From assembly GCF_000341085.1 (NCBI RefSeq), contig NZ_ANBA01000018.1, positions 62,001 through 126,000 of the forward strand: a stretch of 64,000 bases of DNA, written 5' to 3'. Shown one piece after another: positions 25,255-33,146 of the stretch. Every line of letters begins with the position of its first letter. The first letter of the stretch is position 1. The stretch comes from Nocardiopsis ganjiahuensis DSM 45031. Its GTDB lineage: Bacteria > Actinomycetota > Actinomycetes > Streptosporangiales > Streptosporangiaceae. The position numbers and the translations under genes are program-made. The notes below the pieces were generated by a model. That model saw nothing but the letters and a program-made list of their open reading frames with translations, was not told the DNA's origin and did not search any database.

Positions 25255-26379
25255 ATGGGCGCGGACACGGGGGAGGGGATCCGGGGGCACCGGGAGCACT
25301 TCCTCAGAACGTACGAGCAGGAGCGCTTGCGCAACGGCGCGCGCCGGGTCCGGATCCTCTACCAGCAGCTCGCCGCCACCGCGGAGGACGGCTCACCCGA
25401 ACAGGACGACTACGAACGCGGCGTCCGCTTCTACCTCGACATAGAACGCACCGTGCACCTCCTGGAGCGCCGGAGCCGCGACACCCTCCTGTCCGAGTAC
25501 CCGAAACTCGCCGACGAGCTGTCCCGCCTGGTCAGGACCCGGGGACACCGCGGCCTCAGCCCGCGTGAGCACCGCCTGGTGCTCGAACGCCGCCTGTCCG
25601 TGCTCACCCCGTTCGAGCAGCCGGAGCGCGCACCCGGCGTGCGCCCCCAGGCGGTCTTCCTGGCGGGCCAGCCGGGGGCGGGCAAGGTCTCGCTCCAGGA
25701 GAGCGTCCGCGACGTCCTCGGCGGGACCACCGCGGTCGTCTACCACCGGCATGACAACGCCGAAGCGCACCCCGCGTACGCGGAGATCTTCGAGGACGAC
25801 CCCTTCGGCGCCCTGCCCGAGGCCGCCCGACACCTCGATCCGGACCTCGAACGGCACTGTCTGGAACACCTGTGGTCCGGCCCCTACGACACTGTCGTCG
25901 TCGATCCGCTGGGCGACACCGCCGACGCGGAGGCGCTCCTCGGCGGGTTCGCCGCGGCCGGGTACCGGGTGGTCGTGGCGTTCGTGGCCGCGCACAGCAG
26001 CCACAGCCTGCTGGGCATCGCCGACCGGTTCCAGAGCGGATTGGACCACGAAGGGCTCGGCCGCTGGGTCGGCGCGCAGGAGCACCAGCGGATCTACGAC
26101 GCGCTCCCGGAGGTCGCCCGCCACGTGGAGGCCGGGGGCCACGCGGAGGCGTTGTACGTGGTCGACCGGCGGGGAGGTGTCGTCCACGAGAACCACCGCC
26201 CCGTCGGCGGCGGGTTCGAAGCGCCGCTCGTCACGGGGGACCGGCTCCGCGAACACCGCGCCAGGAGGCCGAGCCCGGAGGAGGCCCGACACTTCGACGC
26301 CCGGGTCGCCCACCTCAGGTCCCGTGCCGAGCAGGGGAGCGGGGCCGAGCGCGGGGACCGCTCCGGCCGGGACGGCTGA
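25255..26379 (+). CDS. Zeta-toxin-like P-loop kinase with N-terminal helical domain
   Basis: 374 residues. Residues about 1-95 are a helical domain related to the 104-residue protein at 20269-20583. Residues about 130-330 resemble zeta toxin / UDP-GlcNAc kinase: AVFLAGQPGAGKVSLQESV, then HRHDNAEAHPAYAEIFEDDPF, matching the DxxRxxHPxY region, a downstream RHCLEHL, and VVVAFVAAHSSHSLLGIADRF. The residue after the P-loop lysine is Val (GAGKVS) where zeta kinases have Ser or Thr to bind Mg2+, so activity may be weakened, or the following Ser used. Cytoplasmic. It may be a self-inhibited fused toxin-antitoxin or a domesticated relative. No separate epsilon-like gene adjoins it. Confidence 0.7.
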   Translation: MGADTGEGIRGHREHFLRTYEQERLRNGARRVRILYQQLAATAEDGSPEQDDYERGVRFYLDIERTVHLLERRSRDTLLSEYPKLADELSRLVRTRGHRGLSPREHRLVLERRLSVLTPFEQPERAPGVRPQAVFLAGQPGAGKVSLQESVRDVLGGTTAVVYHRHDNAEAHPAYAEIFEDDPFGALPEAARHLDPDLERHCLEHLWSGPYDTVVVDPLGDTADAEALLGGFAAAGYRVVVAFVAAHSSHSLLGIADRFQSGLDHEGLGRWVGAQEHQRIYDALPEVARHVEAGGHAEALYVVDRRGGVVHENHRPVGGGFEAPLVTGDRLREHRARRPSPEEARHFDARVAHLRSRAEQGSGAERGDRSGRDG

Positions 26380-26487
26380 GCGGACCCGGCCGGAAGCGGC
26401 GACCGCTGTGTCCCCCCGGGCCATCCGCGAGTCCTGCGCTCCCTGCCACCCGCAGGTCCTGGGCCCCCGTGCCACGCGCCGCGGGCT

Positions 26488-27561
26488 TCAGCTCCTGACG
26501 ATGGCCTGGCTCAGGGCCTCCCGCTCGCCCGGCTTCTCGGCGCGCAGGGTCTGGGCCACGGCGAACACCAGTTCGGGGGAGAGCGCCCCGACGGGGTGCG
26601 CGCTCGCGACGGACCCGTCCTCGAGGCGGGTGCGGACCTCGCTCAGGCGGGCGCCGTCCCTGGAGCCGACGCCCCGGTGGACGACCAGCAGCGAGTCCGA
26701 CTCCGAGCACTCCACGCCGGGGAACTCGCAGCCGCTGTGAACCCCCTCCTCCATCCGCTCCGGAGTCCAGCTCAGCACGTGGAGGGCTCCGGCCCGGACG
26801 TCCTCCGGGCTGTCCGCGCCGGCCCCCGGGCCCGCGGCGCCCGCCTCGGCGACCCGGCCCGCTCCGAGGGCGGACGCGTCGGTCCGCTCCTCGCCCTCCG
26901 GGGCGCCGCCGGCGGTGTAGGTCACCCGAAGGCCGCCGTGCACCTCGTGGACCCGCACCGGAGTCCACGAGGGGTGGTCCAGGACCGCGATCGTGTGATC
27001 GAACTCGTCGATCTGGGCGAGCGACCGCTGTTCGGTGGACTTGTCACGCATGAGTTCGGAGGCGAACGGCAGGATCAGCAGGGCGGCGGCCACCACCGCC
27101 ACGCCCGGCAGGATCCCGGGCTGGCGCCTTCCCGACTCCCGGCTGAGCAGGACGCACAGGCCCAGAGCGGACGTCGACACGAGGGCGCTCACCACCGCGC
27201 TGTTCACGAGGATGCCGCCGGGAACGGGGGTGAAGGCCGGGGCCAGGAACCCCAGGACCAGGGGTGTGGCCGTCGCGGTTCCGGTCACCAGGCAGGCGCA
27301 CGAGGTCGGACGGGTGACTCCGGAGCGCCGCAGCCAGGCGGTCGCGAGGAAGATCATCAGGGCCAGGGCGCCTACGGCCACCGGCGCGATCAGCAGGGCC
27401 CCCTGGCCGAGGCCGCCCAGGGCGAGACCGCGGGTCGTCTTCCACAGGGCGGCGAGGAGGAGTGACATCAGCGGGGCGCCCACCAGGCACAGGGCGAGGA
27501 GCGCGCCGACCGCGGCGACCCGGGGCCGGCCCGTGGGCGTTCGCGAAAGCACGCCGTCCAT
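26488..27561 (-). CDS. Polytopic membrane protein, paralogue of 118-1665 product
   Basis: 357 residues with five hydrophobic helices in the first 190 residues and an extracytoplasmic domain after about 190. The shared signature (IAVLDHPSWTPVRVHEVHGGLRVTYTAGG) and the C-terminal helix (ELVFAVAQTLRAEKPGE) match the 515-residue protein at the window's left end. The soluble domain has two cysteines (SGCEFPGVECSES) that could form a disulphide. Function unknown. It is convergent with the zeta-like gene, 108 nt away. Confidence 0.68.
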   Translation of the reverse strand: MDGVLSRTPTGRPRVAAVGALLALCLVGAPLMSLLLAALWKTTRGLALGGLGQGALLIAPVAVGALALMIFLATAWLRRSGVTRPTSCACLVTGTATATPLVLGFLAPAFTPVPGGILVNSAVVSALVSTSALGLCVLLSRESGRRQPGILPGVAVVAAALLILPFASELMRDKSTEQRSLAQIDEFDHTIAVLDHPSWTPVRVHEVHGGLRVTYTAGGAPEGEERTDASALGAGRVAEAGAAGPGAGADSPEDVRAGALHVLSWTPERMEEGVHSGCEFPGVECSESDSLLVVHRGVGSRDGARLSEVRTRLEDGSVASAHPVGALSPELVFAVAQTLRAEKPGEREALSQAIVRS

Positions 27562-27829
27562 CAGACCCGAACCATCCTCCTGCGCGGGGACGACACGTTA
27601 CGCCTGTTGTTGTTTGGGCGCCAGATGTGCAAACAGGGATTTTCCCTTGACCAAAACCTGCCGGGAACCGCACGTGAGGCCGGAATTGCCGCCGGGACGC
27701 CCCGGCGGCCGCTCCGGCGCTTCACGACCCCGTGACCTTCCGCAGCCGTCCCGCGGGGCCGGCCCCGCCCCTGTCCGAGGGGCGAGTCCCCGCCTGGCGG
27801 CCGAGCTCTGCCTGGCGGCCGGCGCCCGC
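27562..27829. other. Intergenic region
   Basis: About 270 bases between two minus-strand genes. It contains an AT-richer patch (27600-27660) with a small dyad AGGGA-TTT-TCCCT (27635-27647) and a minus-strand TTGGTC-17-TGCACA, a plausible promoter for the membrane protein gene ending at 26488. Nothing else is seen. Confidence 0.35.
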
Positions 27830-29014
27830 CTAGCGGCCGAGCTTGCGGACGTACGGGCGGCGGGCCAGACCGAACTGCTGCCACTTCGGATCCATCTGGG
27901 TGCGCAGCTGCACCTTGCCCTCGGGCCAGTCCATGAGCTCGTTCTCGAACTCGGGCAGCACACCGGAGTCCGGGTCGAGGTAGTAGATGTACATCCGCTG
28001 CCCGGCCACGGTCTGCTGCATGAAGAGCGCGCCGTTCTCACCGAGGATGCCCGCCAGCCGGGCCTCGAGGTCGGCCAGCGCCACCACCGAGGTCTCCTGG
28101 GGGAGCCGGTCGTCGTCCATGTCCGAGTACGGCACGAGGACCTGGACGAACAGGGACAGGGCGGGGAAGTCGCGGCGGGTCACCGGGTGGCGGAGCAGGA
28201 CCTCGATCGGACCCTGCAGGGGAAGCCTGCCGTGCAGCGTCACCCAGCCGTCGGTCCCGCCGAGGAGGTCGCCCATCTGCTTGGCCACGGCCGGCATGGA
28301 GGTCGGCGGGAGCGGGTCCAGCGGCCGCTCGTCCAGGGACGCCACCTTCCCGATCCAGCGCACGAACTGGTCCTCGCCGAGCGCCAGCAGCGTGACGTGC
28401 TCGGCCACGGCCTGGCGGGTCTCGCCGGACAGGAACATGTTGTCCGGGTGGTAGACACCGACCTCGATCTTGCCGGTGCCCTGGTTGACCCGCATCGACA
28501 CGGACACGTGGGACAGGTCCAGCTCGTGGTCGTCCCAGCGCACCGTGGTGCTCAGCTGGTCGTGGTCGGCCGGGCGGACCGGGAGGAAGCGCCACCCGGT
28601 GTCCTCCGGGGCCGACCGCGACCAGCGTTCGGACTGGACGCGCGCCTCCTCGGAGGTGCCGGGGCGCAGCGTCAGCGCGTAGGAGGGCGCGTCGGTGATC
28701 TTGGAGGGGTCGTCCAGAGCGGCGAGCTGCTCCAGGAGTTTGGCCGGGTCGACGTCGGGCGACAGGTCGAGGTCGTCCAGCCCGCCCTGGGGCTGGGACG
28801 CGCGTCCCACCTCCCAGTCCAGATCCGGGTGGATCGCCTGGACCAGTGCCGAGACCTGCTCGGACACCTCGGCGGAGGCGGGGGTGTCGGACTCGACGGA
28901 CTCGGCCAGAGCCGAGCGCACGGCGGGCCACGCGTCCCAGAAAGCGGTGACGGCGGCCGTGGATTCGGTGGAGCCGGAGGAGTCGGCGGAGCGGCGACGA
29001 CGGAACAGAGCCAT
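27830..29014 (-). CDS. DUF695-domain protein
   Basis: 394 residues from the ATG at 29014 (MALFRRRR); an ATG 30 nt earlier is possible. Cytoplasmic, acidic, no membrane helices. The C-terminal ~130 residues (VQVLVPYSDMDDDRLPQETSV, then MYIYYLDPDSGVLPEFENEL) fit the DUF695 domain. The N-terminal two thirds (VSVSMRVNQGTGKIEVGVYHPD, HVTLLALGEDQFVRWIGKV) look like an additional related fold. Biochemical role not known. It is divergent from mnmA, 145 nt apart. Confidence 0.75.
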   Translation of the reverse strand: MALFRRRRSADSSGSTESTAAVTAFWDAWPAVRSALAESVESDTPASAEVSEQVSALVQAIHPDLDWEVGRASQPQGGLDDLDLSPDVDPAKLLEQLAALDDPSKITDAPSYALTLRPGTSEEARVQSERWSRSAPEDTGWRFLPVRPADHDQLSTTVRWDDHELDLSHVSVSMRVNQGTGKIEVGVYHPDNMFLSGETRQAVAEHVTLLALGEDQFVRWIGKVASLDERPLDPLPPTSMPAVAKQMGDLLGGTDGWVTLHGRLPLQGPIEVLLRHPVTRRDFPALSLFVQVLVPYSDMDDDRLPQETSVVALADLEARLAGILGENGALFMQQTVAGQRMYIYYLDPDSGVLPEFENELMDWPEGKVQLRTQMDPKWQQFGLARRPYVRKLGR

Positions 29015-29159
29015 GTCCTGATTTTCGCAGAACCGGAGGACCACCCTCGCCCCACCCGTCCGGGTGTGTCACACCGGCCTCGGCGCGTCCCAAAGCACAC
29101 CCTCCGCCGCGCCGGCACGTGGCACCGCCCTCCGCGGGGCGCATAGGCTGGACGACGTT

Positions 29160-30251
29160 ATGACTTTGCGTGTACTGGCCGCCATGTCCGGCGGGGTCGA
29201 TTCCGCGGTAGCCGCGGCCCGTGTGGCCGAGGCGGGGTACGACGTCACCGGCGTTCACCTGGCCCTCTCCAAGAATCCACAGTCCTACCGAACCGGTGCC
29301 CGCGGTTGCTGCACCGTGGAGGACTCCCACGACGCCCGCCGCGCCGCGGACGTCATCGGCATCCCCTTCTACGTGTGGGACATGTCCGAGGAGTTCGACC
29401 GCGAGGTGGTGCAGGACTTCGTCGCCGAGTACGAGGCGGGCAACACCCCGAACCCGTGCCTGCGCTGCAACGAGAAGATCAAGTTCGAGGCGGTGCTCGA
29501 CCGCGCCATCGCCCTCGGCTTCGACGCCGTGGCCACGGGGCACCACGTCCGCAAGATCGACGGCCGCCTCGTGCGCAGCGTCGACGAGGGCAAGGACCAG
29601 TCGTACGTGCTGGGCGTGCTCAACGCCGAACAGCTCGACCACGCGATGTTCCCGCTGGGTGACTGCACCAAGGACGAGGTGCGCGCGGAGGCGGAGCGCC
29701 GCGGTCTCTCGGTGGCGGACAAGCCGGACAGCCACGACATCTGCTTCATCGCCGACGGTGACACCGCCGGCTTCCTGAACCGTCGGCTCGGCGAGAAGCC
29801 GGGGCCGATCCAGGACGAGGACGGCAACGTCGTGGGCACCCACAAGGGCTCCCACGGGTTCACGATCGGCCAGCGCAAGGGCCTGGGCCTGGGCGGAGCC
29901 CCGAACCCGCGCTACGTGCTCTCCATCGAGCCCGTGAACAACACGGTGACGGTCGGCCCGCGCGAGGCGCTGCGGGTGGACGAGATCGTCGGGACCAAGC
30001 CGGTCTGGAGCGGCAGCGAGCCGCTGACCGAGCCCACCGAGTGCCACGTCCAGCTGAGGGCGCACGGCGAGGTGTACCCGGCCACGGTCGTGCAGCGCGA
30101 CACCGGGGACGGCCCGGAGCTGGCGGTCCGGCTGAAGGAGCCGGCCAGAGGTGTGGCCGCCGGTCAGGCCGTGGTGGTCTACGACGGCGACACGGTGCTG
30201 GGTTCGGCGACCATCCGCTCCACCGCGCGTTCGGAAACCGCTCCGGTGTGA
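29160..30251 (+). CDS. mnmA: tRNA-specific 2-thiouridylase MnmA
   Basis: 363 residues from the ATG at 29160. It installs the 2-thio group of the wobble uridine in tRNA-Lys, -Glu and -Gln using ATP and persulphide sulphur. Visible are the PP-loop MSGGVDSAVAA at the N-terminus, the catalytic cysteine in NPCLRCNEKIKFE, the second cysteine in HDICFIADGD, and the QRKGLGLGG segment. TAGGCT (29144-29149) lies 10 nt upstream, so the leader would be 0-4 nt. It opens the conserved actinobacterial block continuing to ligA; the cysteine desulphurase often next to it is not here. Confidence 0.95.
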   Translation: MTLRVLAAMSGGVDSAVAAARVAEAGYDVTGVHLALSKNPQSYRTGARGCCTVEDSHDARRAADVIGIPFYVWDMSEEFDREVVQDFVAEYEAGNTPNPCLRCNEKIKFEAVLDRAIALGFDAVATGHHVRKIDGRLVRSVDEGKDQSYVLGVLNAEQLDHAMFPLGDCTKDEVRAEAERRGLSVADKPDSHDICFIADGDTAGFLNRRLGEKPGPIQDEDGNVVGTHKGSHGFTIGQRKGLGLGGAPNPRYVLSIEPVNNTVTVGPREALRVDEIVGTKPVWSGSEPLTEPTECHVQLRAHGEVYPATVVQRDTGDGPELAVRLKEPARGVAAGQAVVVYDGDTVLGSATIRSTARSETAPV

Positions 30252-30378
30252 CCACCGGTCGGTGACACCGGGTTCCGTGACCACGGGATCCGGTGCGGCG
30301 CCGGGCTCCGACGTGACGGCGAAACAGTCACAGTAGGACACACAACACGCACTTTCTCGCCCATGACCCTTGCCGTAG

Positions 30379-30397
30379 TTAGGTAAGGCAATGCAAA
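30379..30397. promoter_or_regulatory. Candidate DtxR/IdeR iron box
   Basis: TTAGGTAAGGCAATGCAAA matches 14 of 19 positions of the iron-box consensus TTAGGTTAGGCTAACCTAA, with the left half-site 10/11. It lies 32 nt upstream of the DedA-like start. Inference; the right half is poor. Confidence 0.4.
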
Positions 30398-30429
30398 GTT
30401 GTGGGGTCAAGGTGTAAGGGGTCCGGTCC

Positions 30430-30990
30430 ATGCCGCAGTTCGCTTTTCTCGAGGGGCAGCCCTTCTGGGTCGTCTACTGCACCCTGCTCGTGGTGATCCT
30501 GCTCCGCGCCCCCGCCACCTACTGGATCGGCCGGGGCCTGGGCGCCGGTGTCACCCGCAGCCGCATGGGTGAGCGGCTCGGCCCCAAGCTGGACGCCGCC
30601 AAACAGCGCATCGACCGCTACGGGGCGCCCGTGGTCACCCTCAGCTTCTTCACCGTGGGCATGCAGACGGCGATCAACTTCTCCGCCGGCGCCGTACGGA
30701 TGCGCTTCCCCCGGTACTTCGCCGCCGTGTTCGTCGGAGGCCTGGCCTGGGCGGGCCTGTGGGGCGTGGTGATCTCCGGCCTGGTCGGCACCTGGCTGGA
30801 ACTCTTCCTCAAGTCGCCGTGGACCGCGGTGGGTGTGGTCGCGGCCGCCGTACTGGCCGTCACCGCGCTGGTGGTGCGCTCGCGCCTGGCCGGCCGCTCC
30901 CGCGAGGCCGAGGACGCGGACTCAGGCACCGGACCGCCGGCCGCCGACCCGGAGCGGGCCCAGGACACGGAGTCGGCCCGGACCCGGTAG
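30430..30990 (+). CDS. DedA/VTT-domain membrane protein
   Basis: 186 residues with AAGGGG upstream of the ATG. Four to five hydrophobic segments. The re-entrant-loop region RYGAPVVTLSFFTVGMQTAINFSAGAVRMRFPRYFAAVFVGGLAWA carries the features of the VTT (SNARE-associated/DedA) family, whose members flip or recycle lipid carriers such as undecaprenyl phosphate. The tail (about 40 residues) is acidic/Pro-rich. A candidate iron box precedes it. Confidence 0.8.
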   Translation: MPQFAFLEGQPFWVVYCTLLVVILLRAPATYWIGRGLGAGVTRSRMGERLGPKLDAAKQRIDRYGAPVVTLSFFTVGMQTAINFSAGAVRMRFPRYFAAVFVGGLAWAGLWGVVISGLVGTWLELFLKSPWTAVGVVAAAVLAVTALVVRSRLAGRSREAEDADSGTGPPAADPERAQDTESARTR

Positions 30991-31093
30991 GGCTCGACTC
31001 GGTAGGACCGGGCACCGGAGAGCCGGAACCGGCTCCGCGGAACCCGCTCGCCCCGTGCGCGACCCCCGGCCGCCGACGCTCTAGCGTGGGGGC

Positions 31094-31744
31094 ATGCGCA
31101 TCTCTGTTGACGCCGTCCTGTTCGACATCGACGGCACACTCGTGGACTCCACCGGCGCCGTGGAACGCACCTGGCGCCAGTGGGGCGAGGCCCACGGCAT
31201 CGACCCCGACGAGATCCTCGCCGTCTCCCACGGCAGGCGCTCCGAGGACACCATCGCGATGTTCCTGCCCGACGACCAGGTCGCCGAGGCCGCCGCGGAG
31301 CTCGAGGAGCTCGAACTGGCCGACCTCGCCGGCGTGGCCGCCCTCCCCGCCACCGCCGAACTCCTCTCCGCGCTGCCCGCCGGACGCTGGGCCGCCGTCA
31401 CCTCGGGTGCGCGCATGCTCATGCGCACCCGTCTGGAGGCCGCCGGGCTGCCCGTGCCCGAGGTGCTCGTCACCGCCGAGGACGTCACCGTCGGCAAACC
31501 CGACCCCCAGGGCTACCTGAAGGCCGCCGCCGAGCTCGGGTACGACCCCGCCCGCTGCCTGATCGTCGAGGACGCCCCCGCGGGGGTGGCGGCGGGCCTG
31601 GCCGCGGGGGCCGCCGTCCTGGCCGTGGCCACCTCCCACCAGCGCGTCGACCTCGAAGGGCTCGGCGCCACCGAGGTCATCGACAACCTCAGCTTCTGCA
31701 CCCTGGAGACCGGCCCGGACGGCCTGGTCCTGTGCACGCCCTGA
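31094..31744 (+). CDS. HAD-superfamily phosphatase (sugar-phosphate type)
   Basis: 216 residues. HAD motif I DIDGTLVDSTG at residue 10, motif II VTSGA, and motifs III/IV GKPDPQGYLKAA and IVEDAPAGVAAGLAAG. A helical cap domain between residues 15 and 80 makes it a class-I (beta-phosphoglucomutase/glycerol-3-phosphatase-like) enzyme; the exact sugar phosphate is unknown. TAGCGT (31082-31087) is 6 nt before the ATG, so the transcript is probably leaderless. Confidence 0.9.
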   Translation: MRISVDAVLFDIDGTLVDSTGAVERTWRQWGEAHGIDPDEILAVSHGRRSEDTIAMFLPDDQVAEAAAELEELELADLAGVAALPATAELLSALPAGRWAAVTSGARMLMRTRLEAAGLPVPEVLVTAEDVTVGKPDPQGYLKAAAELGYDPARCLIVEDAPAGVAAGLAAGAAVLAVATSHQRVDLEGLGATEVIDNLSFCTLETGPDGLVLCTP

Positions 31745-31820
31745 CCCCCGGGGCCCTGGGCCCGGGGTGCGTGTCGGGCGGCAGCACCGCCCCGCCCCGG
31801 TTGCTCTAACCTTGGGCAAC

Positions 31821-32984
31821 GTGAGTCAACAGCAGCCCTACCCCTGGTCCGCCGCGTCCGCCACCGGTGTCGGTTCCTGGCCGGGTGAGGAACCCGACGA
31901 GGCCATGAGGACCGTCGTCGGCGAGCTCCCCGACCTGCCGCACCTGACCGAACTCCCCGCGCGGGGGGTCGGCGCCGACATGATCGGGCGCACCGCGGGC
32001 CTCCTCGTGGACCTCCCGGTCGAGGTCCAGCCCACCGGCTGGCGGGTCGCGGACACCCCCGGCCGCGACCTCGCACGCGCCGGAAGCTTCCTCTCCTACG
32101 ACCTCGACACCCTCACCGAGCACCTCCACGCCTACGAGGGCCCGCTCAAGATCCAGCTCGCCGGCCCCTGGACCCTGTCCGCCGCGATCGAACTCCGCAA
32201 CGGACAGCGCCTCGTCTCGGACCCCGGGGCCCGCCGCGACCTCGCCGAGTCCCACCTGGAGGGCGCGCTCGCGCACATCGACGAGGTACGCCGACGGGTC
32301 CCCGGCGCTCAGCTCATCGTCCAGATCGACGAACCCTCCCTGCCGTCCGTACTGCTCGGCTCCCTCCCGACCGCCAGCAAACTCGGCGTCCTGCCCGCCG
32401 TGGACCGGGTCGAGGTGGAGGCGGTCCTGCGCACGCTCTTCGACGCGGTCACCGGGACCGGCTCCGTGCCCGCCGCCCACTGCTGCGCCCCCGGAGTGCC
32501 CGTCGACCTCATCTGCCGCAGCGGGGCGCGCGCCCTCAGCCTGGACGCGCGCCTGCTGGCACAGGCCCAGGACGACATGATCGGCACCGCCGTGGAAGCG
32601 GGTGTCGGCCTCCTCCTCGGGGTCGTCCCCCCGACCGACCCGCCCCTCCTCCCGACCGACCCGCTTCTCGCCGCGCCCGGCAGCCGTTCGATAGGTGCGT
32701 CGGCGGTGGCGCGCTCCCGGAGCCGCCTCAGGACCCCCTCACGCAACGATCCCGGCCCCGCCGGGCGGCCCGCCTCGGCCCTCGGAATGTCGGACCCGGC
32801 GACTATGGTCGATCCCGTAAGAGAGTTGTGGAACCGGCTCGGATTCAGCCCTGACCTGCTGTCCCGCGCGGTCGTCACCACGCCCGCCTGCGGGCTGGCG
32901 GGGGCCTCCCCCCGGCACGCCAGAGCCGCCCTCCAGGCCGCCAGGGACGGCGCCCGGGTCCTGCGGGACGAGCCCCGGAAGTAG
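31821..32984 (+). CDS. Cobalamin-independent methionine synthase (MetE C-terminal)-like protein
   Basis: 387 residues from the GTG at 31821; TAACCT (31807-31812) lies 8 nt upstream, indicating a leaderless mRNA. The barrel has GVGSWPGEEPDEAMRTVV, LKIQLAGPWTL, LIVQIDEPSLPSVL and HCCAPGVPVDLI, as in the short MetE-like family found beside ligA in actinobacteria (Rv3015c type). The N-terminal half of true MetE is absent, so methionine synthase activity is not assured. A basic, Ser/Arg/Pro-rich stretch (about residues 275-330) interrupts the C-terminal part and looks like a lineage-specific insertion. Confidence 0.82.
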   Translation: MSQQQPYPWSAASATGVGSWPGEEPDEAMRTVVGELPDLPHLTELPARGVGADMIGRTAGLLVDLPVEVQPTGWRVADTPGRDLARAGSFLSYDLDTLTEHLHAYEGPLKIQLAGPWTLSAAIELRNGQRLVSDPGARRDLAESHLEGALAHIDEVRRRVPGAQLIVQIDEPSLPSVLLGSLPTASKLGVLPAVDRVEVEAVLRTLFDAVTGTGSVPAAHCCAPGVPVDLICRSGARALSLDARLLAQAQDDMIGTAVEAGVGLLLGVVPPTDPPLLPTDPLLAAPGSRSIGASAVARSRSRLRTPSRNDPGPAGRPASALGMSDPATMVDPVRELWNRLGFSPDLLSRAVVTTPACGLAGASPRHARAALQAARDGARVLRDEPRK

Positions 32985-33146
32985 GGGCCTCCGAAGGCAC
33001 TCCGCACGGACCCGCGCCGACTCAGGGAGCCCCGCCCCGGGGCTCCCTCCGAACCCCCGAACGCCGTATTGCCCGACACCCGGACCCCGCGGTTCCGTCG
33101 GAGCCCCCCGATCAGGCCCCCCGTGAGATCAAGAGAAAGGCAGGCT

